Assembly (NCBI GenBank): GCA_012961725.1
Contig: DTYU01000219.1
Coordinates: 1 to 19,656 of the forward strand
Direction of reading: 5' to 3'
DNA from: Desulfotomaculum sp.
GTDB taxonomy: Bacteria; Bacillota; Desulfotomaculia; Desulfotomaculales; Ammonificaceae
Length of the DNA: 19,656 nucleotides
Below, piece by piece: positions 14,750 to 19,656 of this stretch (positions are counted from its first letter, which is position 1; the number at the start of each line of letters is the position of its first letter). Under the pieces are notes generated by a model, which saw only the letters and a list, made by a program, of their open reading frames with translations, searched no databases and was not told the origin of the DNA. The position numbers were made by a program, and so were the translations under genes.

Positions 14750-16303
14750 ATGGCTTACTATTTCGGCGTGAACCGTGTTGCCGGCTTGGCGTCAGGCATA
14801 GACACCGCCCAGATAGTCGAGGACCTGATGCGAGCCGCCCCGGCACCGCTTGACAGATTGCTGCAAAAAAAGCAGACCTTGCAGTGGCAGCAAGCGGATT
14901 ACCGCAGCATAAACCAAGCACTGCAGAACTTCCGGGCAAACCACGCATCACAACTGCGGCTCGAGGGTACCTTCTTGACCAAAAAGGCGACTTCCAGTGA
15001 CGAGACAAAGGTAACAGCCACGCCAGGTGCGAGTGCCCAGACAGGAACCTACGAGATAAAGATCACTCAGCTGGCGCAAGTGGCAAGCAACATTAGCAGT
15101 GGTACACTCTCCCTCGATACGGCTGACAAGATCGACCCCGACGCAACGCTCGAAAGCCAAAAGACGAAGTTTGCCAACCCTTGGGGAGATACCACCACGC
15201 TCGAATTCACCATTACCACCCACCCGGGCGGCGGCGACGCAGTCACAGAGACATTTACGGTCGACACCAACACCCACAGCCTCAACGACGTCATCGCCAT
15301 GATCAATGACAAAGGCGCAACCCTCGGTGTGACGGCATTCTATGAGTCGAGCACTGATAAGGTGGTCATCTCCACCACCCAAACGGGCGATTACGACACG
15401 AACGAGATCGAGATCGCTGATGTCACGGACACCTTCGCCCTCGGCACGCTGCAACTCTCTGACACGGCTAACGGGCAGAACGCCGTCTTAGATATCAACG
15501 GTCTCACGGGAATCGAAAAATACGAAAACACTTTTACGCTAAACGGCATAACCTTTAACCTGCTAAACACCACCGGCTCCGCTACGGTAACGATACAGGT
15601 AACCTTGGACACAGAAACGGTCTTCAACACCATCAAGTCGTTCGTGGAAGCATTTAACTCGCTAATCGATACCATCAATGCCGAGCTCAACGAGACGCGC
15701 TACCCGGACTACCCGCCTCTTACTGAGGAACAGAAGAATGAGTTGACTGAATACGAGATCGAGCAGTGGGAAGAGAGGGCGAAAAGCGGGCTTTTGCGCA
15801 ATGACCCCATTCTGCAAAGTGCGGTGTATGAACTGAGGCGAGCGCTTACCACCAGGGTGGAAGGCCTCACGACCTATGACGATATTTGGGACATCGGCAT
15901 CTCTACCGGGTATTACTTCGAAGGCGGGAAGCTGTACGTCGACGAGGCCAAGCTGCGTGAAGCGGTTGAGACGAACCCGGAAGCGGTGATGGCCCTCTTC
16001 ACCAGGGATGACGATGCTTACACCTATGAAGAACAGGGCTTGGCAGCCAGGCTTTACGACGAACTCAATTACGTAATAGACCGCCTCACCGATTGGGCAG
16101 GTTACCCGAGTACCTTTTCGCTTTATGATGACAGCTACATCGGTGACACCGTGCGCAGCCTCGACGAGCGTATTGCCATAATGGAAGACCGCTTGGCAAA
16201 GCTCGAAGAACGCTATTGGCGCCAGTTCACCATTATGGAGCAGATCATCGCCCAGTTTAATACCCAAAGCATGTGGCTCACGCAACAAATGAACGGAGGC
16301 TAA
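14750..16303 (+). CDS. fliD: Flagellar filament cap protein FliD (HAP2)
   Basis: FliD forms the oligomeric cap that folds exported flagellin into the growing filament. The 517-residue protein has the N-terminal FliD_N pattern (VAGLASGIDTAQIVEDLMRA, LDRLLQKKQTLQWQ, DYRSINQAL), a variable middle rich in Thr, and the C-terminal FliD_C pattern (FNTIKSFVEAFNSLIDTINA, SGLLRNDPILQSAVYELRR, DIWDIGISTGYYFEGGKLYVDEAKLREA, NPEAVMALFTRDDD). The end QMNGG is typical. ATG 14750 is chosen because AAGGGG lies eight bases upstream; GTG 14732 is a weaker alternative. FliS starts five bases after its stop. Confidence 0.95.
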   Translation: MAYYFGVNRVAGLASGIDTAQIVEDLMRAAPAPLDRLLQKKQTLQWQQADYRSINQALQNFRANHASQLRLEGTFLTKKATSSDETKVTATPGASAQTGTYEIKITQLAQVASNISSGTLSLDTADKIDPDATLESQKTKFANPWGDTTTLEFTITTHPGGGDAVTETFTVDTNTHSLNDVIAMINDKGATLGVTAFYESSTDKVVISTTQTGDYDTNEIEIADVTDTFALGTLQLSDTANGQNAVLDINGLTGIEKYENTFTLNGITFNLLNTTGSATVTIQVTLDTETVFNTIKSFVEAFNSLIDTINAELNETRYPDYPPLTEEQKNELTEYEIEQWEERAKSGLLRNDPILQSAVYELRRALTTRVEGLTTYDDIWDIGISTGYYFEGGKLYVDEAKLREAVETNPEAVMALFTRDDDAYTYEEQGLAARLYDELNYVIDRLTDWAGYPSTFSLYDDSYIGDTVRSLDERIAIMEDRLAKLEERYWRQFTIMEQIIAQFNTQSMWLTQQMNGG

Positions 16304-16308
16304 GAAGC

Positions 16309-16701
16309 ATGTACGCGCAGCATAACCCTTACCAGCAGTACCGTGAAAACGCCATTCTAACCGCAGGCCAGGAGCGCTTAGCCCTGATGCTGCTCGACGG
16401 CGCCGTACGTTTCACCCGCCAGGCAAGGGAACACATCACCGCCAAGGACACATCCGCGGCGCACCACGCGCTTGTGCGCACACAAAACATCTTAGGGTAT
16501 CTCGCTGCCACCGCCAACGTCGAGGTGGAGGTGGGACAAAACCTCGCCCTGCTTTATGATTATATCCATGACCGCCTGGTAGAAGCTAATATAAAAAAAG
16601 ATAAAAAACCCCTCGACGAAGCGCTCCCGCTGCTTGAGGACCTGCGGGACACTTGGCGGCAAGCCGACAACGGGGAAAAACCGGAAGGGGAGCGCCAGTA
16701 A
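16309..16701 (+). CDS. fliS: Flagellar export chaperone FliS
   Basis: FliS binds the flagellin C-terminal D0 region in the cytoplasm and delivers it for secretion. The 130-residue protein has the conserved N-terminus NPYQQYRENAILTAGQERL, then LMLLDGAVRFTRQA, AHHALVRTQNILGYL and LALLYDYIHDRLVEANIKKD, all standard FliS features. Start ATG 16309 is preceded by GGAGG within the end of fliD. Its TAA stop overlaps the next ATG by one base. Confidence 0.95.
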   Translation: MYAQHNPYQQYRENAILTAGQERLALMLLDGAVRFTRQAREHITAKDTSAAHHALVRTQNILGYLAATANVEVEVGQNLALLYDYIHDRLVEANIKKDKKPLDEALPLLEDLRDTWRQADNGEKPEGERQ

Positions 16702-17084
16702 TGGGTCGGCAGACTGCAATTTTACGTGAATTATTGAGAGTGACCCAAAAGATGCACGCGAAGGTGCAGGAAATTGGCAGCCATGCCCTCCCCGAGCAAC
16801 TGCCATTACTGTTTGTACTGAGAGAACTGCTTGCCAACCGCCAAGAACTGATTGACCGGCTAAAAACCCTCAGCCCTGAAGCCTCGGCGGGTGAACCACC
16901 AGAAGAACGTGGCCAACTCTTGGCGGCACTTCGCGAACTGAACACGACCGTTGCCGCCGAACTGTCCGCAAGACGAGAAGAACTTGCGGCGTCGCTGCGC
17001 AAGGTACGTCAAGGAAAAGAGGCTTTAACGTCCTTGCGCGTCCTCTCTGCCCAGAAAGGAGAGTTGCTGGATCAAAGGCAGTAA
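16701..17084 (+). CDS. Small coiled-coil protein in the FliT position
   Basis: The 127-residue, highly charged helical protein begins at ATG 16701, which shares one base with the fliS stop codon; AAGGGGAG lies upstream. It has Leu-rich heptads (LRELLANRQELIDRLKTL, LLAALRELNTTVAAELSARR). No family is recognised with confidence. Many fliD-fliS operons end with FliT or a FliT-like chaperone, and size and helix content fit, but the sequence does not prove it. FlgN-like is the other option. It is followed by a terminator hairpin. Confidence 0.65.
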   Translation: MGRQTAILRELLRVTQKMHAKVQEIGSHALPEQLPLLFVLRELLANRQELIDRLKTLSPEASAGEPPEERGQLLAALRELNTTVAAELSARREELAASLRKVRQGKEALTSLRVLSAQKGELLDQRQ

Positions 17085-17129
17085 GTGCCGGAGAACACCT
17101 CTCCGGCACAGCCGTCAGCCAGTCTTTTT
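17085..17129 (+). terminator. Terminator between the filament cluster and flgL
   Basis: GTGCCGGAGA (17085-17094) and TCTCCGGCAC (17100-17109) form a perfect ten-base-pair stem with loop ACACC, starting at the last gene's stop. A six-T run follows about 14 bases later, which is looser than a classic intrinsic terminator. The stem could also serve the convergent flgL transcript. Confidence 0.6.
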
Positions 17130-17130
17130 T

Positions 17131-18006
17131 CTACGTCAGGAAGTCTACAAGGGAAGGCTGGAGGATTCCGGCAGCCACCGCCAATGTGGCGCGGTAGCCG
17201 TATTCCTGGTTTCTGAACTTGATGGTCGCCTCGGCGATATCTGCGTCCTGGACCTTTGATAATAGGTTCGTAACCCCAACATCCAAAAACTCCATTCTCT
17301 CTTTGCCCATTTCCAGTCTCTTAGTCCTGGCGCCGACTTCCACCAAGGTGGAAAGGATGTTGTTAACGTTCTGTTCGATTTCGTCCAACCTGACCCCAGA
17401 GATGCTTGCCGCGTCGCCGTTTTGCAAGTCGTCGATGAGGTCGCTAATAACCCCAAAAAGCGGCAATGTTGGGCTGTCGAAGATCGCCACGCCGTCTACG
17501 TTTACGGGAATGGTAACCCCGGGGCTGACCTCATACTCGAAGATGTCGCTGTTTCCGTTCCATCCCCCGTCGTAAGGGGGTTCGAGGGTATTCGTCCCGC
17601 CGAATATGTACCTCCCGGCGTGGCTGGTATTTGCGATATCACCCAAGTGGTCCTTAAGCTGCTCCACCTCGCCGGCAAGGGCGTTCATCGACTCAGGTGG
17701 AAGGGTGGCATTAGCCCCGGCTATGGCAATCTCCCGCACTCGTTGGAGCGTAGCCAGAACCTCTCTTAGGGCGAAGTCTGTGGTTTCCAGCCAGGCAACC
17801 GCATCATCCACGTTCTTCTTATACTGGGCGTTCACGTCGAGCTGCATCCGGCACCGCATGGCAACCAAGAGGGCGCTGGGATCGTCCGAAGGGCGGTTGA
17901 GCCGCCTTCCGGAGGACAACTGCTCCTGGTATTTGTTCATCTGCGTCAACCGGTGGTTTAAGTCGCGCAGCACGGTATTGGTGATCATCGCCGGTGTAAT
18001 GCGCAT
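17131..18006 (-). CDS. flgL: Flagellar hook-filament junction protein FlgL (HAP3)
   Basis: FlgL is the second hook-filament junction protein, homologous to flagellin at both ends. The 291-residue protein begins MRITPAMITNTVLRDLN with LSSGRRLNRPSDDPSALL, followed by VAWLETTDFALREVLATLQR and HAGRYIFGGTNT. It ends with the flagellin-like C-terminus (VTNLLSKVQDADIAEATIKF and a closing helix). ATG 18006 follows GGGGGAG. The flgK stop lies 15 bases upstream, so the two genes form an operon. Length and motifs are normal. Confidence 0.94.
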   Translation of the reverse strand: MRITPAMITNTVLRDLNHRLTQMNKYQEQLSSGRRLNRPSDDPSALLVAMRCRMQLDVNAQYKKNVDDAVAWLETTDFALREVLATLQRVREIAIAGANATLPPESMNALAGEVEQLKDHLGDIANTSHAGRYIFGGTNTLEPPYDGGWNGNSDIFEYEVSPGVTIPVNVDGVAIFDSPTLPLFGVISDLIDDLQNGDAASISGVRLDEIEQNVNNILSTLVEVGARTKRLEMGKERMEFLDVGVTNLLSKVQDADIAEATIKFRNQEYGYRATLAVAAGILQPSLVDFLT

Positions 18007-18021
18007 AAAACTCCCCCATTC

Positions 18022-19446
18022 TTACCTTCCTACCAGGCCCATCCGGTTGATGATGATATCGAGCTGGTCATCAAGCGTGGTCAAGACCCGGGCGGCGGCC
18101 TGGTAAGCGTGGGTAAACTGGATTATATTCGCCATTTCTTCGTCGATGGAAACGCCCATCACCGACTGGCGCCTGTTTTCAAGTTCGCCAACCAGTATCT
18201 CCTCATTCTCCGCCATCCGCACCGCTTGTTCCGTATCGATTCCCACCGTTGCCACTAAACTGCGGTAGTAGTCGCCAAATGTGCCTGTGGGCGCGCCAGG
18301 CGGCATCGTAAGTGCATCCTTCAGTTGGGCGATCGCCAGGGCGTTCGACCCGTCGCCGGGAAGCTTCGTCACGTCACTCGCCGCCGCGATCGTATTAAGA
18401 TCAGCCAAAATGCCCGCCGCTACCGTTATATCCGCAGCGCCCGTCCCGCTGAAGAAGTCGTTGCCGGTACTGGTGTCAAGCCCAAAGCCCCCCTGATGGA
18501 GCGCATTAATTTCGCCTATAAGTGTACCGGCAAGCTCATCAAGCTGCGCCAAAACATCCGCGACTGCAGTATCCCGCGCCCAGATCGCTCCCAAGAGACT
18601 GCCGCTGGTCATAGTGACGGGGGCGCTGTCGCTTGACCATTGTACTTCGTAAAAATTGTTATTAAGCGGGTCCGGCACCGCCTGCAGAGCGTCAACGGTT
18701 GTACCTTCAACGAGGTACCTGCCGCCGATCGCCACATTGATCATCCCGCCGGGCTGCTCGGTTACGGTGATGTCAACCATCTTTGCAAGCTCGTCTAAGA
18801 GAAGGTCGCGTCTGTCCCGCAGGTCATTCGGGTTGTCCCCCATAGATACCACATGGGCGATCCGTTCGTTCAAGTCGGCTAACTGCTCCGCGATGGTGTT
18901 GATTTGATTAACGGAAACCCCCACGTTGAAATTCAAGTCGTCTTGCAACTGTACCAACTGTCCGTTAATGTGCCGGATGGTCTCGGCGAGGGTAATCGCG
19001 CGCTGGCGCACCTCTGAGCGGATCGCTAAGCTCTCCGGGGTTTTGCTAAGCTCCTGCCACGCATTCCAGAACGCGACCATTGCATTGTTTAATCCATTGT
19101 CGGTCGGTTCGCCTAAGATAACCTCCACCTTCTGCAGGCTGTCCCGCCTGACCTCCCAGTTGCCGAGGTTGCCCACTTCATTCCGGACTTGCAGGTCGAG
19201 GAAGGCGTCGCGTATCCGCTCGATGGCGGTGATATCCACTCCCGTGCCGAGTTGTCCCGGCAACTCAGGGCGTCCCAGGGACGGCACCGTATACGGCGTA
19301 TCGCTTGCCTGAAGTTCCACCCGCTGCCGGCTGTAACCCTCTGTGTTGGCATTGGCCACGTTATGCCCGGCGGTCTCGGTGGCCTTTCGTTGCGCCATCA
19401 GTGCCCGCAAGGCGGTTTGCATCCCTAAAAAAGTGCTGATCATCAT
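18022..19446 (-). CDS. flgK: Flagellar hook-associated protein FlgK (HAP1)
   Basis: FlgK is the first junction protein between hook and filament. The 474-residue product starts MMISTFLGMQTALRALMAQR and has the rod/hook-type N-terminal motif HNVANANTEGYSRQRV. The middle holds DLNERIAHVVSMGDNPNDLRD and DRRDLLLDELAKMVDI, and the C-terminus MANIIQFTHAYQAAARVLTT is a standard FlgK ending. The start at ATG 19446 is chosen because AGGTGG lies eight bases upstream and the hook-family N-terminus begins there; the open frame to 19593 runs through repeat DNA. The usual flgM-flgN genes are not visible upstream before the window ends. Confidence 0.94.
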   Translation of the reverse strand: MMISTFLGMQTALRALMAQRKATETAGHNVANANTEGYSRQRVELQASDTPYTVPSLGRPELPGQLGTGVDITAIERIRDAFLDLQVRNEVGNLGNWEVRRDSLQKVEVILGEPTDNGLNNAMVAFWNAWQELSKTPESLAIRSEVRQRAITLAETIRHINGQLVQLQDDLNFNVGVSVNQINTIAEQLADLNERIAHVVSMGDNPNDLRDRRDLLLDELAKMVDITVTEQPGGMINVAIGGRYLVEGTTVDALQAVPDPLNNNFYEVQWSSDSAPVTMTSGSLLGAIWARDTAVADVLAQLDELAGTLIGEINALHQGGFGLDTSTGNDFFSGTGAADITVAAGILADLNTIAAASDVTKLPGDGSNALAIAQLKDALTMPPGAPTGTFGDYYRSLVATVGIDTEQAVRMAENEEILVGELENRRQSVMGVSIDEEMANIIQFTHAYQAAARVLTTLDDQLDIIINRMGLVGR

Positions 19447-19468
19447 GGTTAGCGCCACCTGCTTAACG

Positions 19469-19482
19469 GTTCGAAGTTCGAA
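19469..19482. repeat. Tandem GTTCGAA repeat upstream of flgK
   Basis: The heptamer GTTCGAA occurs twice in a row (19469-19475, 19476-19482) with a partial third unit. It lies 22 bases upstream of the flgK start codon, beyond the ribosome site. Confidence 0.7.
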
Positions 19483-19597
19483 GTTAATATTCAAGACTTC
19501 CGCGGTATGGTTGAATGGCCTCCGGCCTTCCACTTTTTGTAGGCTGCAATACGCCGAAGGCTGGGAACTCCAAATCAAGTTACTGGATTTCAATTCA

Positions 19598-19622
19598 TGA
19601 CTCGTGATTCCCGACTCGTGAC
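19598..19622. repeat. Direct repeat GACTCGTGA near the window end
   Basis: Two copies of GACTCGTGA are separated by TTCCC. The 210 bases between flgK and the window end (19447-19656) hold only such short repeats and GC-rich palindromes (for example GGCCTCCGGCC). I see no gene and no convincing promoter there. Confidence 0.65.
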
Positions 19623-19656
19623 CGTACTAAATGCTTGCGTCTAAAAGTCCTCTCTC

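Noticed and set aside
17219..18106. Plus-strand open frames opposite flgL
   Set aside because: They lie opposite a fully conserved flgL and have no motifs or ribosome sites of their own.
1..19656. CRISPR arrays, tRNA/rRNA genes, transposases or integrases
   Set aside because: None was seen by eye on either strand. The repeats present are short and not regularly spaced, and no coding region shows transposase or recombinase motifs.

Overview
The window looks like a piece of chromosome from a motile, moderately GC-rich Clostridia-type Firmicute. A thermophilic Moorella/Ammonifex-like lineage is my guess, not a demonstrated assignment. The grounds are strong GGAGG-type ribosome sites, frequent GTG/TTG starts in tightly overlapping genes, a Hag-type short flagellin, and a coiled-coil/nuclease-fold protein of a kind common in such genomes. 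The whole window is a flagellar filament locus plus the sugar pathway that decorates the filament.

Left end (1-938): one plus-strand gene for a coiled-coil protein with a PD-(D/E)XK-like C-terminus, behind a sigma-A-like promoter. It has no evident link to flagella.

949-10923, minus strand: a ten-gene operon read from right to left. It encodes a legionaminic acid (Leg) pathway of the GDP-sugar type: legB (4,6-dehydratase), legC (aminotransferase), legH (N-acetyltransferase), a PIG-L deacetylase, a formyltransferase-fold enzyme, legG (hydrolysing 2-epimerase), a B12-binding radical SAM enzyme, legI (Leg synthase), ptmE (CBS + nucleotidyltransferase) and legF (CMP-Leg synthetase). The deacetylase, formyltransferase and radical SAM genes are not part of the standard Leg pathway. 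They suggest that the final sugar is a modified Leg derivative, perhaps N-formylated and/or methylated. Three genes (legC, the radical SAM gene, legI) are broken by four one-base losses in short homopolymers or repeats. All four restore cleanly, which looks more like sequencing indels than decay.

10924-11291: a divergent control region with candidate sigma-28-like promoters in both directions and a structured flagellin 5' leader containing several GGA motifs.

11292-17084, plus strand: flagellin, a small unknown helical protein, a Maf/DUF115 flagellin nonulosonic acid transferase, a short FlaG-like protein, FliD, FliS and a FliT-position helical protein. A hairpin follows flagellin and another closes the cluster.

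17131-19446, minus strand: flgL and flgK, convergent with the filament cluster. The last 210 bases carry small tandem repeats and no gene.

Together the genes form one module. The operon makes an activated nonulosonic acid, Maf attaches it to flagellin, FliS (and perhaps the FliT-like protein) chaperones export, FlgK/FlgL form the hook-filament junction and FliD caps the filament.
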